Origin: Anaerorhabdus sp036636695
Lineage (GTDB): Bacteria > Bacillota_I > Bacilli_A > Erysipelotrichales > Erysipelotrichaceae
Direction: 5' to 3' (one strand)
Assembly (NCBI RefSeq): GCF_036636695.1
Contig: NZ_JAVWNW010000005.1
DNA: 64,000 nucleotides
The first letter of the stretch is position 1; each line of letters opens with the position of its first letter. Shown piece after piece: positions 24,887 through 33,999 of the stretch. The notes under the pieces are model-generated. The model worked only from the letters and a program-made list of their open reading frames with translations, had not been told where the DNA came from and searched no databases. The translations under genes were made by a program, and so were the position numbers.

Positions 24887-25348
24887 ATGAGTAAAAGTGA
24901 AATAACATTAAATCTTGAAAGGCTTCTTGATAAAAAATTAGATCCACGGAAATATTTCTATTGCTTTGAAGTTACATTAGGTTGGTATGGTGATGAAATA
25001 GTCGACTGCATTGCCTATAGTACTGAAAGAGAGATTATTTGCTATGAAATAAAATCATCAAAGCAAGACTTCAACAGTAAAAGCAAGTGGAGTTTCCATG
25101 GTAATAGAAATTACTTTGTAATGCCATTAGAGGTATATGAGCAGGTAAAAGCTGACATACCATATGGAATAGGTGTTTATGTTGCCAAAGGGAATGAATT
25201 AGTAAGTGTTCGTAGTTGTAGAAAAATACAGCTATGTGCTGATAAAGAAGTAGTACTAGGTTCTATGCTTAGAAGTATGCAACGAGAGTTACTAAAGCAA
25301 CGAAGTAAAATATATAAGCTAGAATGTGAGAATATAGATGAAACGTGA
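24887..25348 (+). CDS. Predicted PD-(D/E)XK nuclease
   Basis: A 153-residue protein. EVTLGWYGDEIVDCIAYS followed by CYEIKSSKQDF places Glu, Asp and ExK in the order of PD-(D/E)XK nucleases, similar to MmcB/VRR-type DNA-repair enzymes. The C-terminal third is a charged helix. It may process phage DNA during replication or recombination. The fold call rests on motifs only. Confidence 0.62.
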   Translation: MSKSEITLNLERLLDKKLDPRKYFYCFEVTLGWYGDEIVDCIAYSTEREIICYEIKSSKQDFNSKSKWSFHGNRNYFVMPLEVYEQVKADIPYGIGVYVAKGNELVSVRSCRKIQLCADKEVVLGSMLRSMQRELLKQRSKIYKLECENIDET

Positions 25349-25580
25349 TATTTTAGATGAATTAATTGGTATGGTTGTAACAGTAGTATTGTTTGATGGC
25401 GATGAGATTACAGGTGAATTACACAAAACAGGTGAAGAGATATTTAAAGATAATCCTAATCTGTATATTCCTAAAAACCGATATGTTTTGATAGAACATT
25501 TTGGTAAACATAGTTGTGTATTCAGATCATCACACGTTACGAAACTACGTATCGATGTTAGTAATTATATTAAGAAATAG
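25338..25580 (+). CDS. Small phage protein, Sm/LSm-like barrel suspected
   Basis: An 80-residue protein beginning MKRDILDELIGMVVTVVLFD, then GDEITGELHKTGEE and VLIEHFGKHSCVFRSSHV, a five-strand-like pattern. It overlaps the nuclease gene by 11 nt. The fold suggestion is weak; no function known. Confidence 0.55.
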   Translation: MKRDILDELIGMVVTVVLFDGDEITGELHKTGEEIFKDNPNLYIPKNRYVLIEHFGKHSCVFRSSHVTKLRIDVSNYIKK

Positions 25581-25668
25581 CATCAATTATCGAGAATTAT
25601 CACTACGGTATAATTTTCTAAAGTAAGAAGTATAAAAAAGATTATTAAATAAAGAGATTTGTTAACTT

Positions 25669-25699
25669 CTAAGGGTGTTGAAAAATTATACACTCTTAG
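25669..25699 (+). other. Hairpin in the 159-nt gap before 25740
   Basis: CTAAGGGTGT (25669-25678) pairs with ACACTCTTAG (25690-25699), 10 bp with one G-U. The following sequence is not strongly T-rich, so processing or attenuation is more likely than full termination. Confidence 0.45.
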
Positions 25700-25739
25700 G
25701 GGTTATGTCTCATTTATTTAGTTAGAAAGAGGAACGTGG

Positions 25740-25994
25740 ATGAAATATATGCACACCATTGTATGTGAAGATGGTAAAAGCATCGCTGTAGGTGATGTAT
25801 TAGATATAAAAACTGATTCTAAGTCATATTTAGGAAGAGTAGTAAGTATTAATTTTACAGATACTCATGAACCTATTGGATTATGTTTAGATTGTTCAAA
25901 GGAATTTTATTCAAATGAAGTTACAGTTTATTTTAAACATATTAAATCATTTAGACATAAAGTCATTAAACAATTCGATGAGGAGAATAAGTGA
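25740..25994 (+). CDS. Small phage protein, unknown
   Basis: An 84-residue beta-rich protein (IVCEDGKSIAVGDVLDI ... YLGRVVSINF) with a CLDC pair. AAGAGG precedes ATG. It ends directly at the late-regulator candidate gene. No family recognised. Confidence 0.55.
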   Translation: MKYMHTIVCEDGKSIAVGDVLDIKTDSKSYLGRVVSINFTDTHEPIGLCLDCSKEFYSNEVTVYFKHIKSFRHKVIKQFDEENK

Positions 25995-26444
25995 GTGAAT
26001 GATAAGTATATAGAAGCAAGAGTGCAGTTAATTAAATCTGATTTTGAAAATTTCAAAGCAAACAAAATGTTAAAATCATTGTATGAAAGAGAACTTGAAA
26101 GAATTGAAATTCCAACACCTTCAGTTAATATACAAAGCGTACAAGGTGGTAAAAGAAAAAATGGTGCTTCACTTAGTGAGTATGACTCACCACAAGAAAG
26201 ATATGCATTGAGTAAGGATGATATAAGAATTAAAATAAAGCAATTTGAATCAGCAATTCGGAGAGTTGATGTAAGATTGTCACAATGTAATGAATATGAA
26301 AAAGATTTAATCATAAATAAGTTGATTGAATCAAAAACATACGAGAAAGTTGCGTCTGATAATTTTAGAACAACTAGCCCAATCAAGAGGAAAATTGATA
26401 GAATTCTATTGAAATTAGCTAAAAAAGAGCATATATGCCCCTAA
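25995..26444 (+). CDS. Late transcription regulator candidate (ArpU/RinA-like)
   Basis: A 149-residue protein with a GTG start (25995) nine nt after GGAG. The C-terminus, YEKDLIINKLIESKTYEKVA followed by SPIKRKIDRILLKL, resembles a sigma-region-4-like helix-turn-helix. Its position immediately before a terminator and the HNH/terminase genes is where ArpU, RinA or LtrC-type late activators lie. The assignment is by motif and place. Confidence 0.6.
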   Translation: MNDKYIEARVQLIKSDFENFKANKMLKSLYERELERIEIPTPSVNIQSVQGGKRKNGASLSEYDSPQERYALSKDDIRIKIKQFESAIRRVDVRLSQCNEYEKDLIINKLIESKTYEKVASDNFRTTSPIKRKIDRILLKLAKKEHICP

Positions 26445-26482
26445 TTTTGATGTTATTATGTTAATGTGCAATAAGCACAAGT

Positions 26483-26518
26483 AAAGTCCTAATTGATGTT
26501 AGGGCTTTTAATTTTATA
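26483..26518 (+). terminator. Terminator between early and late genes
   Basis: AAAGTCCTAA (26483-26492) pairs with TTAGGGCTTT (26499-26508), then a T-rich tail. The following ~85 nt to 26602 holds no gene and probably carries the late promoter; no canonical hexamers were found, as expected for an activator-dependent promoter. Confidence 0.8.
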
Positions 26519-26602
26519 TGCTAGGTAATAAATATTAATGCCATTCGTTATACCTCACTGTTTAAACACATTAACTAGCGTATATTACTAGGAGGAATTG
26601 AA

Positions 26603-26719
26603 ATGAAAGCACCATGTTGTAAATGTACATTAGAAAAGACATGCAATAAATCTCATACATGTAAACAATATATAACTTGGAAAAAGCAAGAAGAAAAGAA
26701 ACGTGGCAAAAGAATATAG
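26603..26719 (+). CDS. Cysteine-rich small protein, 38 residues
   Basis: ATG follows TAGGAGG. The product MKAPCCKCTLEKTCNKSHTC has five cysteines in 20 residues and a lysine-rich tail, suggesting a small zinc-binding fold. Its end overlaps the HNH gene by 17 nt. Such tiny proteins before HNH are easily missed. Confidence 0.55.
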   Translation: MKAPCCKCTLEKTCNKSHTCKQYITWKKQEEKKRGKRI

Positions 26720-26993
26720 TAAACATGTTTATAAGTCTAAGATATGGGAAGCATTGCGAATAATAGTTATTGAAAGAGAACATGGGTTATGTCAGATGTG
26801 TGGTAATCCAGGTAATGAAGTAGACCATATCATAGAGATAACTCCAATGAATGTTAATGATGTTTCAATCATATATAACGTTGATAATTTACAGTTGCTT
26901 TGTCATACGTGTCATACTAAGAAGACTAAGAACTCGCTAAGCACGGAACAAGGGCTAATGTTCGATGAAAATGGTGACTTAATTAGTAGATAG
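26703..26993 (+). CDS. HNH endonuclease
   Basis: A 96-residue HNH nuclease with GTG start. LCQMCGNPGNEVDHIIEI and LLCHTCHTKKTKN give two CxxC pairs and the catalytic DH. Phage HNH proteins beside terminase stimulate cos cleavage with TerL/TerS in HK97-type phages. It sits directly before the cos-like site and TerS. Confidence 0.92.
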   Translation: MAKEYSKHVYKSKIWEALRIIVIEREHGLCQMCGNPGNEVDHIIEITPMNVNDVSIIYNVDNLQLLCHTCHTKKTKNSLSTEQGLMFDENGDLISR

Positions 26994-26995
26994 GT

Positions 26996-27042
26996 ACCCC
27001 CTATTTACTTTTTTTATACCATGCCTGTGGACCGATAGGGGG
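26996..27042. other. cos-like site
   Basis: ACCCCCTAT (26996-27004) and ATAGGGGG (27035-27042) form an inverted repeat around a T-run, between HNH and TerS where cos sites of HK97-type phages lie. The nicking positions cannot be read from sequence. Confidence 0.5.
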
Positions 27043-27094
27043 AGTTTCTTAAACCTGGGAAGGCTTGCATAACCCGTGTATAGGAGGTGGAATT

Positions 27095-27436
27095 GTGGAA
27101 AGTAAAAAGGAGTTAGCAATAGAAGTAAGAATCAAAAAAGAGTACAACAAACTAAAACGATTATACAAAAACATAGGAAAAGAAAAAATGAGTTTAGTTG
27201 ATGGGCTGATTCAAAATGCTGCATTCATGAAAATAACTCTTGATGAACTCCAAATTGAAATAAATGAGAATGGTGTCACTGAAGAATATGTTCATGGTAA
27301 GAATCAAAATGGTGTAAAACAATCTTCAGCAATACAAGCGTATAATGCAACGATTAAAAATTACACTGCTACTATCAAACAACTAGAATCAATATCATGT
27401 TCACAAGGAGATAAAGATGATTTAAATGATTTCTAA
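27095..27436 (+). CDS. Terminase small subunit
   Basis: About 113 residues from GTG 27095, set by AGGAGGTGG. The helical protein with AIQAYNATIKNYTATIKQLE near the end resembles P27-type small terminases that recognise cos. It overlaps TerL by 11 nt, the usual arrangement. Confidence 0.75.
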   Translation: MESKKELAIEVRIKKEYNKLKRLYKNIGKEKMSLVDGLIQNAAFMKITLDELQIEINENGVTEEYVHGKNQNGVKQSSAIQAYNATIKNYTATIKQLESISCSQGDKDDLNDF

Positions 27437-29060
27437 TTTACAGTTAATCATCGGTAGAATTGAATCAAATGATTTAGTTGTTTGTAATAAAATTAGGACG
27501 CAATTCATGAAATTAAAAAAAGACATGAATGATCCTAAATATACATTTGATATTGAAAAAGCACAAAGACCAATAAGGTGGATAGAAAAGTTTTGTAAAC
27601 ACTCAAAAGGGAAATGGATGGGTAAATCTGTAGTTCTTGAGCCAATACAAAAAGCAATGATTGAAGCAATTTTTGGTTTTATAAATAGCGATGGGACTAG
27701 AAGATTTAGAGAAGTCTTAATTATCATGGGTAGAAAAAATGGTAAGTCATTACTACTGTCTTGCATAGCGTTGTACATGATGTGTGCAGATAATGAAGGT
27801 GGTTCTCAAGTTGCGTGCGTAGCCTCTAAAAAAGACCAAGCTAAATTAGTTTTTAACGAAGCTAAAAATATGGTTACGCAAAGTCCAGCGTTATCTTCTA
27901 ATATAAAAAAAAGAAAAAGCGATCTGTATTATCCTAGAACATTTTCTACATTTGAACCTCTTGCGAGTGACTCAAATACGTTAGATGGATTAAATCTCCA
28001 CTTAGGTATTATTGATGAATTACATTCAATCAAAGATAGAAATATATATGATACAGCTAAACAGTCAATGACTGCACGTGAACAACCACTTATGGTCATG
28101 ATTTCAACAGCAGGTTTCAATCGTGAATCAATATATGATTCACAGTATGAATATGCAACAAATGTATTACAAGGGAGCGTAATTGACGATACTTATTTAT
28201 GCTTTATTTTTGAATTAGATTCACGTAATGAATGGTTAGTTGAAGAAATGTGGATAAAAGCTAATCCGCTATTAGGTGTATCTAAAAAATTATCGGCACT
28301 CATTGCAAGTGTGGAAAGAGCTAAATCAGAAAAAGGCTATTTAAAAACAGTTTTAACAAAAGACTTCAATATTCCTGAAACTAGTTCGGAAGCGTGGCTG
28401 TCATTAGATGAAATTAATAATAAAGAAACCTATAACATCGCTGATCATAAAGATACATATGCAGTTGGTGGAGTCGATTTATCAAGTGTAAATGATTTAA
28501 CTTGTGCATCCTTGTTATGGAGAAAAGATGGTTTGTATTTTTTAAATCAAATGTATTTCATTCCTAGAGATATTGCCGAGCAAAAAGAAAAAGAAGATAA
28601 AGTTCCTTATGGCATTTGGAAAGACCAAGGTTTTATTCGATATTGTGATGGAGCAAAAGTTGATGATCGTGATGTCACGAAATGGTTTGTTGAAATGAGA
28701 GATACATATGGAATATATCCATTATGGATTGGGTATGATAGGTGGGGTGCGAATTCATATGTTAATGATATGGTGAATAATGGGTTCACTATGGAATCCG
28801 TTATACAAGGAGCAATGACGATGAGTAATCCGATGAAAATTATGGCTGCTGATTTAAGAGCTAAGTTAATCAACTACAATAACAATCCAATTTTCAAGTG
28901 GAATCTAACGAACACACAAGTACAGGTTGATACTAATGGAAATATAAGACCTGTAAAAGGTCGGAATTCCAAGCAAAGAATTGATGGAACAGTTTCAGCA
29001 ATTGATGCATTTGTAATTATGCAGAAACATTTAGAAGATTATTCTAATTTACAAAAATAG
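27426..29060 (+). CDS. Terminase large subunit
   Basis: A 544-residue packaging ATPase-nuclease. Walker A IIMGRKNGKSLLLS (about residue 98), Walker B LGIIDELHS (about 193) and C-terminal nuclease acidic sites GGVDLSSVNDLT and RIDGTVSAIDAF are seen. It cuts concatemers at cos and drives DNA into the prohead. Confidence 0.94.
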   Translation: MISNLQLIIGRIESNDLVVCNKIRTQFMKLKKDMNDPKYTFDIEKAQRPIRWIEKFCKHSKGKWMGKSVVLEPIQKAMIEAIFGFINSDGTRRFREVLIIMGRKNGKSLLLSCIALYMMCADNEGGSQVACVASKKDQAKLVFNEAKNMVTQSPALSSNIKKRKSDLYYPRTFSTFEPLASDSNTLDGLNLHLGIIDELHSIKDRNIYDTAKQSMTAREQPLMVMISTAGFNRESIYDSQYEYATNVLQGSVIDDTYLCFIFELDSRNEWLVEEMWIKANPLLGVSKKLSALIASVERAKSEKGYLKTVLTKDFNIPETSSEAWLSLDEINNKETYNIADHKDTYAVGGVDLSSVNDLTCASLLWRKDGLYFLNQMYFIPRDIAEQKEKEDKVPYGIWKDQGFIRYCDGAKVDDRDVTKWFVEMRDTYGIYPLWIGYDRWGANSYVNDMVNNGFTMESVIQGAMTMSNPMKIMAADLRAKLINYNNNPIFKWNLTNTQVQVDTNGNIRPVKGRNSKQRIDGTVSAIDAFVIMQKHLEDYSNLQK

Positions 29061-29070
29061 GAGAATGATA

Positions 29071-30237
29071 ATGGGAATATTTAGCAAAGTGTTTATGAAA
29101 AAAGAGTTAAGAAAAATCAATGAACAATTAAAAGTAATCAATGAGTATAGTCCTAGTTTTACAAACTACAAAGGTGGCATATATGAGATGGATTTGACAA
29201 GGTCTGCAATTCATTCATTAGCAACACATACAAGTAAGTTGAATCCTGTTATCAAAGGGAAAGCCTATGAAAAATTAAGTAAAGTACTTCAGTTTAAACC
29301 GAACCCTTACATGACAACTTCTCAATTTTTGTACAAACTAAGAACAATATATGAAATTGAAGGAGATGCGTTTATTGTTCCTGATATTGTTGATGATGAA
29401 ATTGTTGCGTTCTATCCAGTATCAAGTAGAAGTTCTCAAATAAAATCATTTAATAATAAACTATTTCTTACGTATGAGTTCAATGGGAAAAAAGATTCAA
29501 TTGAATATGAATATGTTGGACATTTAAGGAAATACTACTATAGACCTTCAGGTGAATTGTATAGTGCCTCTAATTCTGCTTTGATGCCTACTCTTGAATT
29601 AATCAATGTTCAGAATCAAGGGATTATTGAAGGTGTCAAAAATAGTGCTGCTATTCGATTTATTGTAAGACTAACAACATCATTAATGGGTAAAGATATA
29701 ACAAATGAGCGTGATCGATTCGCAGCGGAAAATCTATCAATGGCTAATTCGAGTGGTGTGATCATGGTAGGTAATCAATATGCAGAAGTAAAACAAATTG
29801 AGTCAAAACAATTCATTGTTGATGCAGGACAAAGGAAACAAATTGAAGATAATGTTGCGAACTATTTTGGTGTTTCTACACAAATCATGCAGAATAAAGC
29901 GAATGAAGATGAGTGGGCTGCATTTTATGAGGGTGGGATAGAACCGTTTGCTATTCAATTGAGCCAAGTCACAACAGGAATGTTATTTTCAATGAAAGAA
30001 TTAGCATTTAACAATGAAGTAATATATGAAGCGAATAAAACGCAATTTATGAGTACCAAATCAAAAATTGAAATGATATCGCAATTCTTAGATAGAGGTG
30101 TATATAACCGAGATGAAGCTAGAGAAGTAATGAATATGGGCAAAATACCTGGAGGAGATATCTATCATATTAGACTTGATTATACGGAAATAGGAGAAGA
30201 TAAAAATGGACAAAACAATCGAGATAATAAAAAATAA
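29071..30237 (+). CDS. Portal protein (HK97 family)
   Basis: A 388-residue portal. Hallmarks are AIHSLATHTSKLNPVIKG, FKPNPYMTTSQFLYKL and VSTQIMQNKANEDEWAAFYE. The ATG at 29071 lies 7 nt after GGAG; an ATG two codons earlier is in the same frame. The dodecameric portal forms the DNA entrance. The protease gene starts within its end. Confidence 0.92.
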   Translation: MGIFSKVFMKKELRKINEQLKVINEYSPSFTNYKGGIYEMDLTRSAIHSLATHTSKLNPVIKGKAYEKLSKVLQFKPNPYMTTSQFLYKLRTIYEIEGDAFIVPDIVDDEIVAFYPVSSRSSQIKSFNNKLFLTYEFNGKKDSIEYEYVGHLRKYYYRPSGELYSASNSALMPTLELINVQNQGIIEGVKNSAAIRFIVRLTTSLMGKDITNERDRFAAENLSMANSSGVIMVGNQYAEVKQIESKQFIVDAGQRKQIEDNVANYFGVSTQIMQNKANEDEWAAFYEGGIEPFAIQLSQVTTGMLFSMKELAFNNEVIYEANKTQFMSTKSKIEMISQFLDRGVYNRDEAREVMNMGKIPGGDIYHIRLDYTEIGEDKNGQNNRDNKK

Positions 30238-30868
30238 AAAATGTGAAGTAAGACAACTTGCTGAATTAAGAACAGGTGAAAAGCAAAACCAGTTATTTGG
30301 CTATCCAAGTATATTTAATTCTAAAGCAAATATAGGTGATTTATTTTATGAAATTATTGACAGTGAAGCATTTAGAAGTACCGATTTTGATGATGTAGCA
30401 TTCTATTTTAACCACGATATAAATGCTGTGCCTATGGCAAGATCAAGGAGAAATACTCCTAATTCAACATTGAGATTATCAACTGATTCTAAAGGATTAA
30501 TGATGGAAGCTGATTTAGATATTGAAAATAATCTAGATGCAAGAAAGATGATGTCTGCTGTTAACCGTGGAGATGTATCAGGGATGAGCTTCATGTTTAG
30601 AGTAGATAAAGATGAATGGATAGATTTAGAAAGTGAAATGCCTACACGTATTATTAAATCGATTTCCAAGGTGTACGAAATCAGTGCAGTAAACTATCCT
30701 GCCTATGAGAACACGGAAATATATGCACGCTCTCTTGAAATGTTGGATAACAATAAAAGAGCATTGGATAATGAAAAACGTGCAATCAAAAAATCAAAAC
30801 TATTAAAACAAATTAAGAAGGAGAACTTAGAAAATGAACTTAAAAGATGTATTAAAACGCATGAATGA
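30206..30868 (+). CDS. Prohead maturation protease (HK97 type)
   Basis: A 220-residue serine protease of the U35/HK97 family. FNHDINAVPMARSRRNT gives the catalytic His, and GDVSGMSFMFRV gives the Ser. YEISAVNYPAYENTE is also diagnostic. The helical tail leads into capsid, which overlaps by 35 nt. It trims the capsid delta domain. Confidence 0.93.
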   Translation: MDKTIEIIKNKKCEVRQLAELRTGEKQNQLFGYPSIFNSKANIGDLFYEIIDSEAFRSTDFDDVAFYFNHDINAVPMARSRRNTPNSTLRLSTDSKGLMMEADLDIENNLDARKMMSAVNRGDVSGMSFMFRVDKDEWIDLESEMPTRIIKSISKVYEISAVNYPAYENTEIYARSLEMLDNNKRALDNEKRAIKKSKLLKQIKKENLENELKRCIKTHE

Positions 30869-31982
30869 AATTGCGAAAGAATTAGAGAATGAAAATGCTG
30901 ATGTAGATGCTTTGACAGTAGAATTCAATGAATTGCGTTCTAAGAAAGAAGCACTTGAAGCTAGTGCAGAACAAAGAAGTAATTTATTAGGTAACATTAC
31001 CAGAGGTTTATCAGGAACAGTTCTTGAAGAACGTGAAGATAGAAGTACTATGAGTTCAACGGATGCCATTAGTCGCAGTGCATTCTTAAAATCGGTTATG
31101 AACAGACCTCTAACTGAAGAAGAAACACGTGCTATGACAAGTATTACTTCAACTGGTTTAATTCCTACTACTATCAAATCGAAAATTCTAACTGCATTAG
31201 AAGAAAAGTATCCAATTATTGAAAAAATGGGAATTACTGAAATTCCTGATAATATTCAAGTCCCTGTTCATTCAACTGATAACGGAGCCAATATTGTAGC
31301 AGAGAATGGACAAATCACGGATGCAGCAGATAAAATCACATATGTAAGTTTAGGTGGATTTGTGATTGCTAAGTATACAACTTGTAGCGATAAACTTATG
31401 AATTCATCAATTGACGTATTTGAAGCCTATATGATTAATAACCTTGTAAATAACAATGGTAAATTAATTGCTAATTTAATTGTAAATGCAACTGGTGAAA
31501 ATATGCCAGTGGGGTTATGTAAAGCAGGTTCAGGCGAATCAGGGGCATACGTTGCCGGTAAAGATTTAGTAACAGTTACAAAAGATGTAGTTGTAAAAAA
31601 TACAGATGTACTTGCTTGGTTGAGTATGGTTAATTCGGTTAATGCAATTGCTGCTATGTCTTATAAAACATTCCTAACATACTTCTATCCATTAATGGAT
31701 AATAGTAAGAATTGTATTGTTAAGGAAGTGAATGGAACTTATTACCTTGTAGGTAGAGAAGTTGTATTTGAGGAATCTGTAGTATATGGAGAGTCATATT
31801 TATATGATCCTGAATTTTTACCAGGTAACTTCCAAAAACCAATTATGTTTGAAAAAGCACGAAAACTTAATCCATTAGGTTGGGAAATGGTTGGACATTG
31901 TATTTTTGACTGTAAACCTGCTACAGGTATGTCTAAGTTTGCTAAATTTCTAAAAGAACAAACAGTGCCATCACAAGGTTAA
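30834..31982 (+). CDS. Major capsid protein (HK97 gp5-like)
   Basis: A 382-residue protein. The N-terminal ~75 residues are a charged coiled coil (delta scaffold, MNLKDVLKRMNEIAKELE), presumably removed by the protease. The HK97 fold follows with AENGQITDAADKITYVSLGG and a C-terminal NPLGWEMVGHCIFDCKPA. AAGGAG precedes ATG. It is followed by a strong hairpin. Confidence 0.92.
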   Translation: MNLKDVLKRMNEIAKELENENADVDALTVEFNELRSKKEALEASAEQRSNLLGNITRGLSGTVLEEREDRSTMSSTDAISRSAFLKSVMNRPLTEEETRAMTSITSTGLIPTTIKSKILTALEEKYPIIEKMGITEIPDNIQVPVHSTDNGANIVAENGQITDAADKITYVSLGGFVIAKYTTCSDKLMNSSIDVFEAYMINNLVNNNGKLIANLIVNATGENMPVGLCKAGSGESGAYVAGKDLVTVTKDVVVKNTDVLAWLSMVNSVNAIAAMSYKTFLTYFYPLMDNSKNCIVKEVNGTYYLVGREVVFEESVVYGESYLYDPEFLPGNFQKPIMFEKARKLNPLGWEMVGHCIFDCKPATGMSKFAKFLKEQTVPSQG

Positions 31983-31988
31983 TGTAGG

Positions 31989-32013
31989 AGAGGGAATCTT
32001 ATTGATTCCCTCT
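31989..32013 (+). other. Hairpin after capsid gene
   Basis: AGAGGGAATC (31989-31998) pairs perfectly with GATTCCCTCT (32004-32013). The tail is only partly T-rich, so it probably protects capsid mRNA or attenuates downstream genes rather than fully ending transcription. Confidence 0.6.
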
Positions 32014-32034
32014 ATTCGTTTATGAGGAGGTTTT

Positions 32035-32334
32035 ATGGAAATAGATGCAATTGCAATTAAAGTTAAAGATGCACTTAGGGTAAGTTCAACAAATGAAAAA
32101 ATAGTCAGTGAGATTAAGGATTGTGTCAATGAATGTTTAGAAGACTTGAAACGTAGTGGAATACAATATTCACTTGAAGATCCATTGATTCTTAAAGCGT
32201 GCAAATGTTATGCAAAGGCAAACTATGGGTTTGATAATAATTCTGAGAAATACTATGCATCTTATAAAATGATTAAGAATGAATTGATACTATATCCTTG
32301 CCATAAGTCACAAGAGGGTATTAAAAATGGATGA
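32035..32334 (+). CDS. Head-tail connector (gp6-like)
   Basis: A 99-residue helical protein with IKDCVNECLEDLKRSGI and ILKACKCYAKANYGFDNN, matching small DNA-packaging/head-tail connector proteins. AGGAGG precedes ATG. It forms the ring under the portal. The next gene overlaps by 8 nt. Confidence 0.8.
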   Translation: MEIDAIAIKVKDALRVSSTNEKIVSEIKDCVNECLEDLKRSGIQYSLEDPLILKACKCYAKANYGFDNNSEKYYASYKMIKNELILYPCHKSQEGIKNG

Positions 32335-32632
32335 AATTTGTTATTTAATTCCTCAAATTAGCTCGAAAAATGAATACTGCGACATAGTTTTGATTGATGG
32401 AGCTCCAAAAGAAACTTATTGTGAAAGAACCTCAATTAAATTAAGTGAATTTTATCAAGCTAATGGTGTTGGTTTAAAGCCTGAACTTGTCTTGAATATA
32501 AGACAAGAAGACTATCAGAATGAAGAAAAGATAAGATATGAAAATATCGACTATAGGGTATTGAGAACCTATGTGTCAGATAAACGAAATATAGAACTTA
32601 TCTTAACAAGGTGGATTTATGGCGATGCCTAA
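32327..32632 (+). CDS. Head closure protein
   Basis: A 101-residue beta protein; position after the connector and pattern YENIDYRVLRTYVSDKRNIE are typical of head-closure (SPP1 gp16-like) proteins. It seals the portal after packaging. The call rests mainly on gene order. Confidence 0.7.
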   Translation: MDEICYLIPQISSKNEYCDIVLIDGAPKETYCERTSIKLSEFYQANGVGLKPELVLNIRQEDYQNEEKIRYENIDYRVLRTYVSDKRNIELILTRWIYGDA

Positions 32633-33155
32633 GAGCATAATTAAGATTAAAAAAAATGGTGTCGAGTATGTATCGAATGTTGATCGTTGTGCTTATACCA
32701 TGCGGGAGTTAACATTTGCTGCACTTTATGATGTTGCTAAACTACTTCGAGCAAAGTTAAGAGTTCAAGCGAAGAGTATAGGATTAAAGGGCAGAAGGGT
32801 TTATTCAGCGTGGCAGTATTGGGTTAGAAAACGTGATGCTGATTTACAAATTGGAACAAAAGCTAAAACTTGGTATGGAGCAGACCAAGAAAAAGGTGCA
32901 AATAAAGTTAAAAATGTAAAATCTCATATAAGAAAAACGAAGAATGGGGAAGTAAGTGTTGATGCTTTCTCAAAAAGATTCGCTATGAAAGAATATGGTA
33001 TTTTAATTAATACTGTTGAGGATAACTTGGATGATGTAAGAAAGATTATGGCAACATATATTAGTGCATTAGATAATGAATCTAAAGCACAAGCAATGAT
33101 TGGGGGTACTGATAATGTCGCTGACAAACAAAGTGAGAAAGATAGTAGCAACTGA
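32619..33155 (+). CDS. HK97 gp10-like tail completion protein
   Basis: A 178-residue protein with AAGGTGG before ATG. The segment LYDVAKLLRAKLRVQAKSIG and the place after head closure fit gp10-type neck proteins. Its C-terminal tail (about 40 residues, serine/aspartate rich) overlaps the next gene by 41 nt. Confidence 0.7.
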   Translation: MAMPKSIIKIKKNGVEYVSNVDRCAYTMRELTFAALYDVAKLLRAKLRVQAKSIGLKGRRVYSAWQYWVRKRDADLQIGTKAKTWYGADQEKGANKVKNVKSHIRKTKNGEVSVDAFSKRFAMKEYGILINTVEDNLDDVRKIMATYISALDNESKAQAMIGGTDNVADKQSEKDSSN

Positions 33156-33486
33156 ATTAAGTAAAATTCAAGGTTATACTATCTCATCGAATGTATCAAC
33201 AACTGATCAGCCTAACCATGTAACTTATTACTTGAATGAAATAGGAATTTATATGAATAGAACCGATTACTCTCTTACAATTAGTATTTTTGGAAATTCA
33301 ATTGAAGACATAGAAGAAAAGTCTGATCTGATAAAAAAATTATTTGATTTCAATCAAATAAATAGCGATGATGTTGGAACAACTTTCTATTTTGAAAACA
33401 GAAATAATATTGATGATGTCAAAGAACGCTTATATGGGAGATTATTAAGGTTTCAAGTCGTAGCTTATGAAAGGAGCATAAAATGA
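33115..33486 (+). CDS. Tail terminator protein
   Basis: About 123 residues from ATG 33115, which has GGGGGT seven nt upstream; an in-frame TTG lies five codons earlier. An alpha/beta protein (YSLTISIFGNSIEDIEEKSD ... LLRFQVVAYER) in the position of tail terminators, which stop tube growth and join tail to head. Confidence 0.68.
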   Translation: MSLTNKVRKIVATELSKIQGYTISSNVSTTDQPNHVTYYLNEIGIYMNRTDYSLTISIFGNSIEDIEEKSDLIKKLFDFNQINSDDVGTTFYFENRNNIDDVKERLYGRLLRFQVVAYERSIK

Positions 33487-33974
33487 ATAATGATTATGAA
33501 AATGTTATTTTAGGGTATGGAGAAATTTCTATTGGGAGTATTCCAATTGGGATGACAAGAGAGAATGGACAATTCACAGTTGAAAGAACTTACCATCAAA
33601 TCAAAAGAAATGGATCAAAGGGAATTGATAAAGGCTCAATGATTCTTGATGAAGAAAGAGCAAAATTAAAGTTCTCTTTTTTGGAACTAAGCAAGGAAAA
33701 TTTGGTGAAGGTTTTTCCTGGTTTAATTGATGAATCAGGTAAGGTGTCACCTACATTTGAAATCAAGGATACTGATTATCAAGATATCACATGGTTAGGT
33801 AAAACTAAAAAAGGTGATGCCATTAAAATTGAATTAAAGAATGCTTTTAATCAAAGTAATATCGATTGGACATTGATTGAGAAGGATGAGATCAAACAGG
33901 AAGTAGAATTTGAAGCTACTTATGATGGAACATCTAAACCTTATTCAATTACTTATGGAACAATAGGCGGATAA
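33483..33974 (+). CDS. Major tail tube protein
   Basis: A 163-residue beta-rich protein (IGMTRENGQFTVERTYHQIK, then FEATYDGTSKPYSITYGTIG) between the terminator protein and tail chaperones, the place of the tube subunit. It ends in a GC-rich hairpin that may raise its dose over the chaperones. Confidence 0.78.
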   Translation: MNNDYENVILGYGEISIGSIPIGMTRENGQFTVERTYHQIKRNGSKGIDKGSMILDEERAKLKFSFLELSKENLVKVFPGLIDESGKVSPTFEIKDTDYQDITWLGKTKKGDAIKIELKNAFNQSNIDWTLIEKDEIKQEVEFEATYDGTSKPYSITYGTIGG

Positions 33975-33985
33975 TACCGCCTTTT
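33965..33985 (+). terminator. Partial terminator after tail tube gene
   Basis: AGGCGG (33965-33970) pairs with CCGCCT (33977-33982), followed by TTTTAATA. It spans the stop codon. Readthrough is needed for the downstream tail genes, so it acts as an attenuator. Confidence 0.6.
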
Positions 33986-33999
33986 AATATGGAGGAAGC

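Noticed and set aside
30827..31177. Minus-strand ORF of 116 codons over the capsid start
   Set aside because: Shadow of the capsid and protease genes; no ribosome site or domain.
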